Assembly: GCA_023150195.1 (NCBI GenBank) | Contig: JAKLLI010000040.1 | Coordinates: 1-10,489, forward strand | Direction: 5' to 3' | Source: Azonexus sp. | Lineage (GTDB): Bacteria > Pseudomonadota > Gammaproteobacteria > Burkholderiales > Rhodocyclaceae | Length of the DNA stretch: 10,489 bases | Part shown: positions 1 through 7,286 of the stretch, piece by piece | How the letters are laid out: each line of letters starts with the position of its first letter | Position numbering within the stretch: the first letter of the stretch is position 1 | The notes under the pieces: model-generated | Told to the model about the DNA's origin: nothing | Databases searched by the model: none | The model's input: only the letters and a program-made list of their open reading frames with translations | Made by a program: the position numbers and the translations under genes

Positions 1-2
1 CT

Positions 3-1178
3 GGCGTCCGCCTCGGTGTTGCCGAAGCGGAAATTCGTAAAAAGAACCGCCGCGACCTGACGCTGGTGGCGCTCGACGCCGGTTGCACGGTGGCCGGCGT
101 GTTTACGCAAAACCGTTTTTGTGCGGCGCCGGTGCAGGTGTGTCGCCAGCATCTGGCAGCGGGTCAGGAGATTCGCGCACTGGTCGTGAATACCGGGATT
201 GCCAATGCGGGCACGGGCGAACCCGGTCGCCAGGCCGCGCAGCAAACCTGTGAAGCTGTCGGCGAATTGCTGGGCGTGGCGCCGCAGCAGGTACTGCCTT
301 TCTCGACCGGCGTGATTCTCGAATTATTGCCGGTTGACCGGATCAAGGCCGGGTTGCCCGCCGCCAAGGCTGACCTGAAGGCTGACAACTGGCATGCCGC
401 CGCGCACGGCATCATGACCACCGATACGGTGGCCAAGGCCGCTTCCCGCAGGCTGGCGGTCAACGGCAAAACCGTGACCATTTCCGGTGTTTCCAAGGGC
501 GCCGGCATGATCAAGCCGAACATGGCGACCATGTTGGGCTTTCTGGCGACGGATGCCGGAATTGCGCAGCCGCTGCTGGACGCACTGGTGAAAGAGGCTG
601 CAGACGCCTCCTTCAACTGCATTACGGTCGATGGCGACACGTCGACCAATGACTCGTTCGTGATGATCGCTTCCGGCCAGTCCGGTGCCAGCTTCGCCGG
701 TGCCAACGACGCCGGCTGGGCCGAGGTCAAGGCGGCCATCATCGCGGTGGCCGTTGAACTCGCGCAGGCGATCGTGCGTGACGGCGAAGGTGCAACCAAG
801 TTCATTACCGTGGCGGTGCAGGGCGGCAAGGACATCGATGAGTGCCGCAAGGTGGGCTACGCGATTGGTCATTCGCCGCTGGTCAAGACCGCCTTCTTTG
901 CTTCAGACCCCAATCTGGGCCGCATTCTGGCCGCCGTGGGTTATGCCGGCATCGACGATCTGGACGTCGATGGCGTCAAGGTCTGGCTGGACGATGTGCT
1001 GGTTGCGGAAAACGGCGGGCGTGCCGCCTCCTATCAGGAAGCCGACGGCGCGCGTGTGATGGCGCAGGCAGAAATTGCCGTGCGTGTCGACCTCGGTCGC
1101 GGGACGGCGAACGCCAGCGTCTACACCTGTGACTTCTCTTACGACTACGTCAAGATCAACGCTGATTACCGCTCCTGA
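3..1178 (+). CDS. argJ: Glutamate N-acetyltransferase / amino-acid acetyltransferase ArgJ (5' partial)
   Basis: ArgJ transfers the acetyl group of N-acetylornithine to glutamate, and in bifunctional forms also acetylates glutamate from acetyl-CoA, in cytoplasmic arginine biosynthesis. The frame is open from the first bases of the window: residues such as [19 protein letters not shown] precede the internal GTG at 66, so the true start lies upstream, probably about 20 codons away. 391 residues are visible. Diagnostic motifs are [13 protein letters not shown] near the N-terminus, the oxyanion-hole stretch [10 protein letters not shown] (303-332), and the autoproteolysis site [10 protein letters not shown], where the chain is expected to be cut between Ala and Thr; the nucleophile Thr codon is 528-530. 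The C-terminus [10 protein letters not shown] is typical of the family. The TGA stop (1176-1178) shares a base with the ATG of the next gene, suggesting translational coupling. Whether it is mono- or bifunctional cannot be told from the sequence. Confidence 0.96.
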   Translation, partial: GVRLGVAEAEIRKKNRRDLTLVALDAGCTVAGVFTQNRFCAAPVQVCRQHLAAGQEIRALVVNTGIANAGTGEPGRQAAQQTCEAVGELLGVAPQQVLPFSTGVILELLPVDRIKAGLPAAKADLKADNWHAAAHGIMTTDTVAKAASRRLAVNGKTVTISGVSKGAGMIKPNMATMLGFLATDAGIAQPLLDALVKEAADASFNCITVDGDTSTNDSFVMIASGQSGASFAGANDAGWAEVKAAIIAVAVELAQAIVRDGEGATKFITVAVQGGKDIDECRKVGYAIGHSPLVKTAFFASDPNLGRILAAVGYAGIDDLDVDGVKVWLDDVLVAENGGRAASYQEADGARVMAQAEIAVRVDLGRGTANASVYTCDFSYDYVKINADYRS

Positions 1179-2383
1179 TGGTGCGCCAGGATCTGGCCAG
1201 AACGACGCTGGCCATCGCTTTCATCGTCGGACTGATCGGCCTGTCACTCTGGGTGTTGCGCCCTTTCTTGGCGGCGGGCGTTTGGGCGGCGATGATCGTG
1301 GTCGCCACCTGGCCGCCCTTTCTGGCCCTTGAGCAGCGTCTGGGCGGGCGCCGCACGCCGGCCATTTTGCTCATGTGTCTGGGCATGTTGCTGCTGCTGG
1401 TCTTGCCCCTGTGGCTGGCGATTGACACCATTTTTGCCCATCGCGATGCGTTGACCGCGCTCGCCGATCGCTTGACGCATGAAGGCCTGCCGGGGGCGCC
1501 GGATTGGCTCGCGGGTCTGCCGCTGATCGGCGAAAAGGCAGCGGGATTCTGGCAGGGGCTGGCCAGCGGCGGTTCCGAGGGAGTCGTGGCAAAGGTTACG
1601 CCCTACGCGGCCAATACGGGTAAGTGGGTGCTTGCTCAGGTAGGGGGGCTGGGCGGCATGCTGATTCAGTTTTTGCTTATCGTCACCATTGCAGCCATCC
1701 TGTATGGCAGTGGCGAACAGGCAGCCCGTTTGATGCATCGCTTCGGCCGTCGGCTGGCAGGGGTGCGTGGTGAAAATTCGATCATCCTTGCCGCGCAGGC
1801 CATTCGTGGTGTCGCGCTGGGCGTGGGGGTGACGGCGCTGGTACAGACCCTCCTGGGCGGCGCTGGCCTGTGGTTGGCCGGGGTGCCCTTTGCTTCCTTG
1901 CTCTCGGCCCTGATGTTGATGTTGTGTATCGCCCAGATCGGCCCCGTGCTGGTGTTGTTGCCGGCGGCTGGCTGGCTGTTCTGGACAGGCGATAACAGCT
2001 GGGCGATTTTTTTGCTGGTGTGGAGCGTGGTGGTGGGCAGTCTGGATAATTTTCTCCGTCCTGCCCTGATTCGGCGCGGCGCCGATCTGCCCTTGTTGCT
2101 GATTTTTGCCGGGGTCATCGGCGGCATGCTGGGCTTTGGGCTGATCGGTATTTTCGTCGGGCCTGTGGTGCTGGCCGTGACGTGGACGTTGATGCAGGCC
2201 TGGATCAGCGATGCGCTGGGCGAGGATGTCCCGCTAGCCTCGGATCAGCCGGATTTCCCGGAACCAGCCGCCGGCGAGGGCGGGATTGTCGTCGCACAGG
2301 CGGAGGCCGGGAACGCCGTCGAGCAGATCCTCGAACACCACATCGAGCCGGGTGGCCACCCGGCGGGCGAGCGGGTTCAATAA
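1178..2383 (+). CDS. ydiK: AI-2E family transporter, YdiK-like inner-membrane protein
   Basis: A 401-residue polytopic membrane protein of the AI-2E/PerM (UPF0118) family, closest in style to E. coli YdiK, as recalled rather than searched. Shared stretches include RLAGVRG near residue 190, AAQAIRGVALGVGVTALVQ after it, and GADLPLLLIFAGVIGG and FVGPVVLAV towards the end. Hydrophobic segments lie near residues 10-45, 60-82, 150-176, 205-292 and 300-345, with a soluble stretch at about 83-150. The substrate is not established; the family name comes from one member linked to autoinducer-2 export. Its ATG overlaps the argJ stop (TGATG) and no Shine-Dalgarno is seen, so re-initiation after argJ is likely. 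The tail is odd: residues 353-401 are antisense to the convergent methyltransferase gene. YdiK-like similarity seems to end around VPLASDQP (351-358), leaving about 43 extra residues rich in G, A and E. Confidence 0.88.
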   Translation: MVRQDLARTTLAIAFIVGLIGLSLWVLRPFLAAGVWAAMIVVATWPPFLALEQRLGGRRTPAILLMCLGMLLLLVLPLWLAIDTIFAHRDALTALADRLTHEGLPGAPDWLAGLPLIGEKAAGFWQGLASGGSEGVVAKVTPYAANTGKWVLAQVGGLGGMLIQFLLIVTIAAILYGSGEQAARLMHRFGRRLAGVRGENSIILAAQAIRGVALGVGVTALVQTLLGGAGLWLAGVPFASLLSALMLMLCIAQIGPVLVLLPAAGWLFWTGDNSWAIFLLVWSVVVGSLDNFLRPALIRRGADLPLLLIFAGVIGGMLGFGLIGIFVGPVVLAVTWTLMQAWISDALGEDVPLASDQPDFPEPAAGEGGIVVAQAEAGNAVEQILEHHIEPGGHPAGERVQ

Positions 2384-2827
2384 ACGCCGCAGCGGCGCGG
2401 ACTGGCCGCGGCGCAGAAACTTGTCGAGGATCAGCAACTCCCCACCGGGTTTCAGCACGCGTGCCATTTCGGCAAGGCACTGTGCCGGTGCCGGCACGAC
2501 AGCCAGAATCAGGTGTGCCAACACGGTATCGAAACTGGCATCGGCGAAAGGCAAGTGCTGCATGTCGCCTTGCAGGGCCTGAAAATTCAAGGCGTGGCGA
2601 CGCAAGTGGGCCCGCTGCAACATCGCCGAGGTGAGATCAAGGCCAATATAGCGGTGCCGCTCCGGCAGGTAGGGTAAGTCGAGTCCGGTACCGATACCGG
2701 CCAACAGCACTTCACCGGGACGCTGGGGGATTCGGGCGAGACTGCGCTGGCGAATTTGCCGTGTCGCCCGGTCGACCGCCAGATCGTAAATGGGCGCCAG
2801 CAGGGTATAGCTGGCCTGCAGCCCCAT
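2234..2827 (-). CDS. Class I SAM-dependent methyltransferase (UbiE/COQ5-like fold)
   Basis: A 197-residue small methyltransferase with the usual Rossmann-type motifs: SAM-binding motif [12 protein letters not shown] (41-51), acidic Asp64 at the end of strand 2 (GLDL), a motif like [14 protein letters not shown] (87-100), and post-motif [18 protein letters not shown] (123-137). The N-terminal [13 protein letters not shown] resembles UbiE-like and phospholipid-type methyltransferases, but the substrate cannot be assigned. The ATG at 2827-2825 is chosen because it overlaps the apaG stop codon (TGATG); a TTG one codon upstream (2830) would also be in frame. It lies downstream of apaG in a two-gene minus-strand unit. 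Its last about 50 codons are antisense to the end of the ydiK-like gene. Its C-terminal [17 protein letters not shown] looks like a genuine methyltransferase ending, so the overlap is more likely a run-on of the transporter than an over-long methyltransferase. Confidence 0.88.
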   Translation of the reverse strand: MGLQASYTLLAPIYDLAVDRATRQIRQRSLARIPQRPGEVLLAGIGTGLDLPYLPERHRYIGLDLTSAMLQRAHLRRHALNFQALQGDMQHLPFADASFDTVLAHLILAVVPAPAQCLAEMARVLKPGGELLILDKFLRRGQSAPLRRLLNPLARRVATRLDVVFEDLLDGVPGLRLCDDNPALAGGWFREIRLIRG

Positions 2828-3210
2828 CAATGCAACGCGCTGGGTTTGGCCAGCACGAACTCCGGAATCTCGGCATCGAAATGGGTGCCGTCCTCGGCCA
2901 CCATCTGGTAACTGCCTTTCATGGTGCCAATGGCCGTAGTCAGCGAGGAGCCGCTGGTGTACTCAAAGCTTTCGCCGGGTTGCAGCAAGGGTTGTTTGCC
3001 GACGACCCCGAGGCCGCGCACTTCCTGAATCTGGTTGTCGGCATCGGTGATGATCCAGTGCCGGGACACCAGTTGTGCAGCGATGCTGCCCAAATTGCGA
3101 ATGGTGATGGTGTAGGCGAAGACGTAGCGTTTGTCTTCAGGTGCCGATTGTTCAGGCAGGTATTGCGGGATGGGGATGATTTCGATGCGGTACTTGTCGG
3201 GGGCGGTCAT
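2827..3210 (-). CDS. apaG: ApaG protein (Co2+/Mg2+ efflux-associated, FnIII-like domain)
   Basis: 127 residues, matching the usual ApaG length. ApaG is a small cytoplasmic protein with a fibronectin type III-like beta sandwich; mutants in enteric bacteria were linked to cobalt resistance and magnesium efflux, but the molecular role is unclear. Recognisable parts are [13 protein letters not shown] (29-41), [11 protein letters not shown] (49-59), the family's G-x-G-x-x-G loop as GLGVVG (66-71) followed by [16 protein letters not shown], and the closing [12 protein letters not shown]...F. The ATG (3210-3208) is the only good start near the N-terminus. It is divergent from rpe across a 36-base gap and directly followed by the methyltransferase with a TGATG overlap, so the two are probably translated from one mRNA. 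In many relatives apaG also sits beside rpe, which supports the assignment. Confidence 0.96.
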   Translation of the reverse strand: MTAPDKYRIEIIPIPQYLPEQSAPEDKRYVFAYTITIRNLGSIAAQLVSRHWIITDADNQIQEVRGLGVVGKQPLLQPGESFEYTSGSSLTTAIGTMKGSYQMVAEDGTHFDAEIPEFVLAKPSALH

Positions 3211-3246
3211 GGGATAATTTCTGCTCTTCTTTATGGAAACACGATC
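3211..3246. promoter_or_regulatory. Divergent apaG/rpe intergenic region with a -10-like element
   Basis: Only 36 bases separate the apaG and rpe start codons, so both promoters must be packed here or run into the neighbouring coding ends. On the plus strand GATAAT (3213-3218) matches the sigma-70 -10 consensus at five of six positions and would give rpe a short leader of roughly 20 bases. No convincing -35 hexamer lies 16-18 bases upstream (those bases are inside apaG), so this is only a candidate. No equally good element is seen for apaG. Confidence 0.3.
3235..3239 (+). promoter_or_regulatory. Ribosome binding site of rpe
   Basis: GGAAA lies 7 bases before the ATG at 3247. It fixes the rpe start. 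The same frame stays open upstream to 2761, but that extension is antisense to apaG and the methyltransferase and lacks RPE character. Confidence 0.6.
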
Positions 3247-3948
3247 ATGTCAGCTCAGGATTTCGTCATTGCCCCCAGCATTTTGTCCGCCAACTTCGCC
3301 AAACTGGGTGAGGAGGTGGCCAATGTGATTGCCTCGGGTGCCGACTGGATTCACTTTGACGTGATGGACAACCATTATGTTCCCAATCTCACCATCGGCC
3401 CACTGGTCTGTGAGGCGATCCGCCCGTGCACGACGGCGCCGATTGATGTGCATCTCATGGTCAAGCCGGTCGACCGCATCATTCCCGACTTTATCAAGGC
3501 GGGCGCCAACATCATCACGTTTCACCCGGAAGCTTCGGAACATATTGACCGCAGCCTGTCGCTGATCCGAGATGGTGGCTGTCAGGCCGGCTTGGTGTTC
3601 AACCCGGCAACTTCCCTGAGTTACCTCGATTACGTGCTCGATAAAATCGATGTCGTGTTGCTGATGAGCGTCAATCCGGGCTTTGGTGGTCAGAAATTCA
3701 TTCCGGCAACGCTGGAAAAAGCGCGCAAGACACGGGCGAAGCTCGATGAATACGAAGCCCGCAGCGGTCGTCGTATTCGTCTGGAAATCGATGGCGGCGT
3801 CAATACAGGCAACATCGCCGAGATTGCGCGGGCCGGTGTCGATGCCTTTGTCGCTGGCTCCGCCGTCTATGGCGCCGGCAAGGACAGCGATCCGCATCGC
3901 TACGATTCCATTCTTGGGGCGTTGCGCAACGCGCTGGCCACGGTTTAA
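3247..3948 (+). CDS. rpe: Ribulose-phosphate 3-epimerase
   Basis: A cytoplasmic TIM-barrel enzyme that interconverts ribulose 5-phosphate and xylulose 5-phosphate in the pentose phosphate pathway (and the Calvin cycle in autotrophs). 233 residues, normal family length. Metal and catalytic residues are visible: His36 and Asp38 in [12 protein letters not shown], His69 in DVHLMVKP, and the second catalytic Asp182 in EIDGGVN. The phosphate-binding segments [10 protein letters not shown] (142-151) and AGSAVYG near the C-terminus are intact. The ATG at 3247 is chosen for its Shine-Dalgarno and because the family start [16 protein letters not shown] begins there. In many betaproteobacteria rpe is followed by gph (phosphoglycolate phosphatase) and then trpE. 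Here gph is absent, and a terminator-like hairpin lies about 50 bases after the stop. Confidence 0.97.
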   Translation: MSAQDFVIAPSILSANFAKLGEEVANVIASGADWIHFDVMDNHYVPNLTIGPLVCEAIRPCTTAPIDVHLMVKPVDRIIPDFIKAGANIITFHPEASEHIDRSLSLIRDGGCQAGLVFNPATSLSYLDYVLDKIDVVLLMSVNPGFGGQKFIPATLEKARKTRAKLDEYEARSGRRIRLEIDGGVNTGNIAEIARAGVDAFVAGSAVYGAGKDSDPHRYDSILGALRNALATV

Positions 3949-3962
3949 TTGCCCTTGCCGGG

Positions 3963-3992
3963 TGGACACGCCCGAGAGCGATGGGCTAGTAT
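3963..3992 (+). promoter_or_regulatory. Candidate sigma-70 promoter of the trp operon
   Basis: TGGACA (3963-3968, five of six to TTGACA), an 18-base spacer, then TAGTAT (3987-3992, four of six to TATAAT). A start about seven bases later would fall near A4000, the base of the hairpin at 4000-4020, leaving about 47 bases before the leader peptide ATG. It lies just after the rpe stop, where a trp promoter is expected. The match is moderate and could be chance, but no better candidate is seen between rpe and the leader. Confidence 0.4.
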
Positions 3993-3999
3993 CAATCCC

Positions 4000-4029
4000 A
4001 CCTGCCCGATCCGGGCAGGTTTCCTTTTC
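4000..4029 (+). terminator. Perfect 9-bp hairpin with T-rich tail between rpe and the trp leader
   Basis: The arm ACCTGCCCG (4000-4008) and its exact complement CGGGCAGGT (4012-4020) enclose a three-base ATC loop. The stem is followed by TTCCTTTTC (4021-4029). This has the form of an intrinsic terminator and most simply ends the rpe transcript. If the promoter at 3963-3992 is real, the same hairpin would be the first thing transcribed in the trp mRNA, so it may instead act as a 5' structural element. A second copy of eight bases of its left arm occurs at 4107-4114, which allows an alternative pairing across the leader peptide. Confidence 0.6.
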
Positions 4030-4046
4030 AAGACCTCCTGATCCCA

Positions 4047-4103
4047 ATGACTGCACGACCTACCTGGAACGATTGGCACGGCTGGCGCCCCTGGCGTCCT
4101 TAA
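4047..4103 (+). CDS. trpL: Tryptophan-rich leader peptide (putative TrpL)
   Basis: A short ATG-to-TAA frame encodes [18 protein letters not shown]: 18 residues, four of them Trp (codons 4065-4067, 4074-4076, 4083-4085, 4092-4094). It lies 67 bases upstream of trpE and downstream of a candidate promoter, where attenuator leader peptides are found. Trp is rare in proteins, so four TGG codons within ten codons immediately before trpE is strong evidence of a sensing leader: low charged tRNA-Trp would stall the ribosome here. No clear Shine-Dalgarno precedes the ATG; the sequence before it contains ACCTCCT (4033-4039), which resembles the anti-Shine-Dalgarno itself. No cysteine, signal peptide or domain is present, and the product is presumably degraded. 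The sequence was recognised by pattern, not by comparison with a known leader. Confidence 0.78.
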   Translation: MTARPTWNDWHGWRPWRP

Positions 4104-4161
4104 TCTCCTGCCCGTATTGCGCCTGCCGGCGCGCCCCAGTATGTCCAACTCACGTCATTTC

Positions 4162-4165
4162 GAGG
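4162..4165 (+). promoter_or_regulatory. Ribosome binding site of trpE
   Basis: GAGG lies five bases before the ATG at 4171. It supports that start over the in-frame ATG at 4141 and TTG at 4117, which have no Shine-Dalgarno and would put the leader's downstream structure inside the gene. Confidence 0.55.
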
Positions 4166-4170
4166 CTTCC

Positions 4171-5646
4171 ATGACCGAATCCGAATTCAACACGCTTGCA
4201 GCTCAGGGCTACAACCGTATTCCTGTCTCGCTGGAGACATTTGCCGATCTCGACACACCCTTGTCGATCTATCTCAAACTGGCCAACGCGCCCTATTCCT
4301 ACCTGCTGGAGTCGGTGCAGGGCGGCGAACGTTTTGGCCGCTATTCCATCATCGGGCTGGCCGCCCAGACCCGTCTGGTCGTGCGTGGCCAACAGGTGCT
4401 GGTGCTGACCGGTAACCGCATTGCCGAACGCAGCGACGGCGATGATCCGCTGGCCTTCATCGACGCCTTTTCCAAGCGCTTCAAGGCCCCCAGCAGCAAG
4501 GGCATGCCGCGTTTTCTCGGCGGGCTGGTGGGCTGTTTCGGCTACGACACCGTGCGCTACGTCGAAAAACGTCTGTGCAATGGCCCGGTGGATGATCCTA
4601 TCGGGACACCGGACATTCATCTCCTGCTGTCCGAAGAAATCGCCGTGGTCGATAACCTCTCCGGCAAGCTCACGCTGATTGTTTACGCTGAACCCGGCTT
4701 CCCCGGCGCCTACCAAAAAGCCCGTGCCCGGCTCAAGGAATTGCTCGGCAAGCTGCGCACGCCAGTGGCCATTCCGGCGGAACAGCCGGTGGTGTCGCAA
4801 GCCGCCGTCTCGCATTTCGGCGAAGAGGCCTTCAAGGCTGCAGTTCTCAAGGCCAAGGCTTACATTACCGAAGGCGACATCATGCAGGTGGTGCTGTCGC
4901 AGCGCATGAGCAAGCCCTTTGCCGCCAGCCCGTTGGCGCTTTACCGCACCCTGCGCAGCCTGAATCCCTCGCCCTACATGTTCTATTTTGACTTCGAGGA
5001 TTATCAGGTTGTCGGCGCCTCGCCCGAGATTCTGGTGCGCCTCGAGGGCGACCGGGTCACCGTACGGCCAATCGCCGGCACCCGCAAACGCGGCGCCACG
5101 CCGGAAGAGGATGCTGCACTGGCCGTCGAACTGCTGGCCGATGAAAAAGAGCGGGCCGAACATACCCAACTGCTGGATCTGGGGCGCAACGATTGTGGTC
5201 GTGTGGCAAAGATCGGCACGGTCAAACTTACCGAGAACATGGTCATCGAGCGCTACTCGCATGTGATGCACATTGTCTCCAATGTGGAAGGCCGATTGCA
5301 GGATGGGCTTGATGCGGTCGACGTGCTGCGCGCGACTTTTCCTGCGGGCACGGTGTCCGGTGCACCCAAGGTGCGCGCCATGGAAATCATCGATGAACTG
5401 GAGCCGGTCAAGCGCGGCATTTATGCGGGTTCGGTCGGTTATCTCGGCTTCAACGGCGACATGGATCTGGCCATCGCCATCCGTACGGCGGTGCTCAAGG
5501 ATGGCCAGTTGCACGTTCAGGCGGGGGCTGGCATCGTCGCCGATTCCAATCCGCAGGCCGAATGGGAGGAAACGCAGAACAAGGCGCGTGCCGTATTGCG
5601 CGCCGCCGAACTGGCCGAACAAGGCCTCGATACGCGTTTCGACTGA
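4171..5646 (+). CDS. trpE: Anthranilate synthase component I
   Basis: TrpE uses chorismate and ammonia (delivered by TrpG) to make anthranilate, the first committed step of tryptophan synthesis, in the cytoplasm. 491 residues, usual for the family. The tryptophan feedback-site motif LLES is at residues 45-48. Chorismate-binding motifs are complete: PIAGTRKRG, the EH...DLGRND block (His331, Asp336, GRND 338-341), [11 protein letters not shown] (390-400), and GAGIVADS (452-459) followed by the conserved EWEETQNKA. The start at 4171 has a GAGG Shine-Dalgarno. It follows the Trp-rich leader and precedes trpG by 15 bases, so synthesis of the whole operon is likely tuned by charged tRNA-Trp as well as by product inhibition of this enzyme. 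Nothing in the active site looks defective. Confidence 0.98.
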   Translation: MTESEFNTLAAQGYNRIPVSLETFADLDTPLSIYLKLANAPYSYLLESVQGGERFGRYSIIGLAAQTRLVVRGQQVLVLTGNRIAERSDGDDPLAFIDAFSKRFKAPSSKGMPRFLGGLVGCFGYDTVRYVEKRLCNGPVDDPIGTPDIHLLLSEEIAVVDNLSGKLTLIVYAEPGFPGAYQKARARLKELLGKLRTPVAIPAEQPVVSQAAVSHFGEEAFKAAVLKAKAYITEGDIMQVVLSQRMSKPFAASPLALYRTLRSLNPSPYMFYFDFEDYQVVGASPEILVRLEGDRVTVRPIAGTRKRGATPEEDAALAVELLADEKERAEHTQLLDLGRNDCGRVAKIGTVKLTENMVIERYSHVMHIVSNVEGRLQDGLDAVDVLRATFPAGTVSGAPKVRAMEIIDELEPVKRGIYAGSVGYLGFNGDMDLAIAIRTAVLKDGQLHVQAGAGIVADSNPQAEWEETQNKARAVLRAAELAEQGLDTRFD

Positions 5647-5661
5647 GCCGGGGAGCAGACC

Positions 5662-6234
5662 ATGTTATTGATGATCGACAATTACGACAGCTTTACCTAC
5701 AACCTTGTCCAGTACTTCGGTGAATTGGGTCAGGACGTGCGGGTGTTTCGCAACGACGAAATCACGCTCGAAGAAATCGCGGCGCTCAAGCCCGAATATC
5801 TGGTGATTTCGCCCGGCCCCTGCGCTCCGGCACAAGCGGGCGTCTCGCTGGCCGCCATCAAGACCTTTGCCGGCAAGATTCCGCTGTTGGGCGTTTGCCT
5901 GGGCCATCAGGCCATTGGTGAAGCTTTTGGCGGCAAGATCGTGCATGCCCAGCAGTTGATGCACGGCAAGGTTTCGCCGGTCAACCACCGCAATGTCGGG
6001 GTTTTCCGCGATCTGCCCAATCCGCTCACCTGCACCCGCTATCACTCGCTGGCCATCGAACGCACCACCTGTCCCGATTGTCTGGAAATTACCGCGTGGA
6101 CCGCAGATGGCGAAATCATGGGCGTGCGCCACAAGACGCTGGCGGTCGAGGGCGTGCAGTTTCACCCTGAGTCCATCCTGACCGAGCGCGGTCACGACCT
6201 GTTGAACAATTTCCTTCAGGAGCACAAGCAATGA
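5662..6234 (+). CDS. trpG: Anthranilate synthase component II (glutamine amidotransferase)
   Basis: A 190-residue class I glutamine amidotransferase that hydrolyses glutamine and passes ammonia to TrpE. The catalytic triad is visible: Cys79 in GVCLGHQ, with His168 and Glu170 in FHPESIL. The oxyanion motif [11 protein letters not shown] and the [10 protein letters not shown] segment are also present. The trpE-adjacent position and the 190-residue length fit TrpG or the dual-use PabA; some bacteria share one subunit for both, and this cannot be ruled out. The start is set by GGGGAG (5650-5655), six bases before the ATG. The stop overlaps the trpD start as ATGA, so trpG and trpD are translationally coupled. 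It is not fused to TrpD, unlike the E. coli arrangement. Confidence 0.96.
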   Translation: MLLMIDNYDSFTYNLVQYFGELGQDVRVFRNDEITLEEIAALKPEYLVISPGPCAPAQAGVSLAAIKTFAGKIPLLGVCLGHQAIGEAFGGKIVHAQQLMHGKVSPVNHRNVGVFRDLPNPLTCTRYHSLAIERTTCPDCLEITAWTADGEIMGVRHKTLAVEGVQFHPESILTERGHDLLNNFLQEHKQ

Positions 6235-7256
6235 CACCGCAAGCCGCCCTCCAACGCGTCATTGAACATCGTGAGATTTTTCATGACGAAATGATTTTCC
6301 TGATGCGTCAGATCATGGGCGGCGAAGTATCGCCCGTCATGATTGCGGCCATCGTCACCGGCTTGCGCGTCAAAAAGGAAACCATCGGCGAAATCGCGGC
6401 GGCAGCGAGCGTCATGCGTGAACTGTCGACCAAGGTGGTGGTGCCCTATGACCGCCATTTTGTCGACATCGTCGGGACCGGCGGTGATTCGGCCCACAGC
6501 TTCAATATCTCTACGACCTCCATCTTCGTGGCCGCTGCCGCGGGCGCCAAAGTTGCCAAGCATGGCGGGCGCAGCGTGTCGTCCAGTTCGGGTAGTGCGG
6601 ATGTGCTGGAAGCGCTGGGCGCCAATATCAACCTGTCGCCGGAAAAGGTCGCCGCCTGTATCGAGGAATGCGGCATCGGTTTCATGTTTGCGCCCAATCA
6701 CCACAGCGCCATGAAGCATGTTGCGCCGGTGCGCCGCGAGATGGGGGTGCGCACGCTGTTCAATATTCTCGGGCCGCTGACCAATCCGGCGGGTGCCCCG
6801 AATACGCTGATGGGGGTGTTTCATCCCGATCTCGTCGGTATTCAGGCGCGGGTGATGCAGCGCCTGGGCGCCGAGCGCGTGCTGGTGGTGCACGGCAAGG
6901 ACAATCTCGATGAAATTTCCTTGGGCGCTGCCACCTTGGTCGGCGAACTGAAGGACGGTGAAATCCGCGAGTACGAAGTCCATCCGGAAGATTTTGGCCT
7001 GCAAATGATGTCCTTGCGCAACCTGCGCGTGGGCAGCGCGGAAGAGTCCAAAGCCATGATGCTGGGTGCGCTCGACAATCAGCCCGGTGCCGCGCGCGAA
7101 ATCGTTTGTCTGAATGCGGGGGCTGCGCTTTATGTGGCCAACGTGGCTGACAGTATTGGCGACGGTATCGCCAAGGCACGCGAGGCAATTGCCAGCGGTG
7201 CAGCGCGGGCCAAGCTGGCCGCCTTTGTCGAGGCCAGTCAGCGTCTGGGGGCATAA
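6231..7256 (+). CDS. trpD: Anthranilate phosphoribosyltransferase
   Basis: Transfers the phosphoribosyl group of PRPP to anthranilate, the second step after chorismate. 341 residues, standard for free-standing TrpD. The PRPP-binding loop [14 protein letters not shown], the KHGGRSVSS...[10 protein letters not shown] segment, the anthranilate-side [20 protein letters not shown], the [11 protein letters not shown] stretch and the metal-binding DEISL are all present. The ATG overlaps the trpG stop by four bases, and AGGAG (6218-6222) lies eight bases upstream inside trpG. It is followed after 30 bases by a Uma2 gene rather than directly by trpC. It was assigned from motifs only, but the operon context leaves little doubt; it is not the related TrpD2/YbiB family, which lacks this neighbourhood. 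Confidence 0.97.
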   Translation: MTPQAALQRVIEHREIFHDEMIFLMRQIMGGEVSPVMIAAIVTGLRVKKETIGEIAAAASVMRELSTKVVVPYDRHFVDIVGTGGDSAHSFNISTTSIFVAAAAGAKVAKHGGRSVSSSSGSADVLEALGANINLSPEKVAACIEECGIGFMFAPNHHSAMKHVAPVRREMGVRTLFNILGPLTNPAGAPNTLMGVFHPDLVGIQARVMQRLGAERVLVVHGKDNLDEISLGAATLVGELKDGEIREYEVHPEDFGLQMMSLRNLRVGSAEESKAMMLGALDNQPGAAREIVCLNAGAALYVANVADSIGDGIAKAREAIASGAARAKLAAFVEASQRLGA

Positions 7257-7286
7257 TCCCGGGCATCAACCGTCAAGGAGCGAATC

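Noticed and set aside
2761..3246. In-frame upstream extension of rpe
   Set aside because: Antisense to apaG and the methyltransferase, with no RPE-like residues; the ATG at 3247 has a Shine-Dalgarno and matches the family start.
3986..3990. CTAGT resembling a half-site of the enteric TrpR operator, overlapping the candidate -10
   Set aside because: Only one half-site is present, and TrpR is generally absent from betaproteobacteria.
4117..4170. Upstream starts for trpE (TTG 4117, ATG 4141)
   Set aside because: No Shine-Dalgarno for either, and the added residues are unlike TrpE; the ATG at 4171 has GAGG at five bases.
4150..5622. A 490-codon open frame on the minus strand opposite trpE
   Set aside because: Shadow of a GC-rich gene: no recognisable domain, while the plus strand has complete TrpE motifs and operon context.
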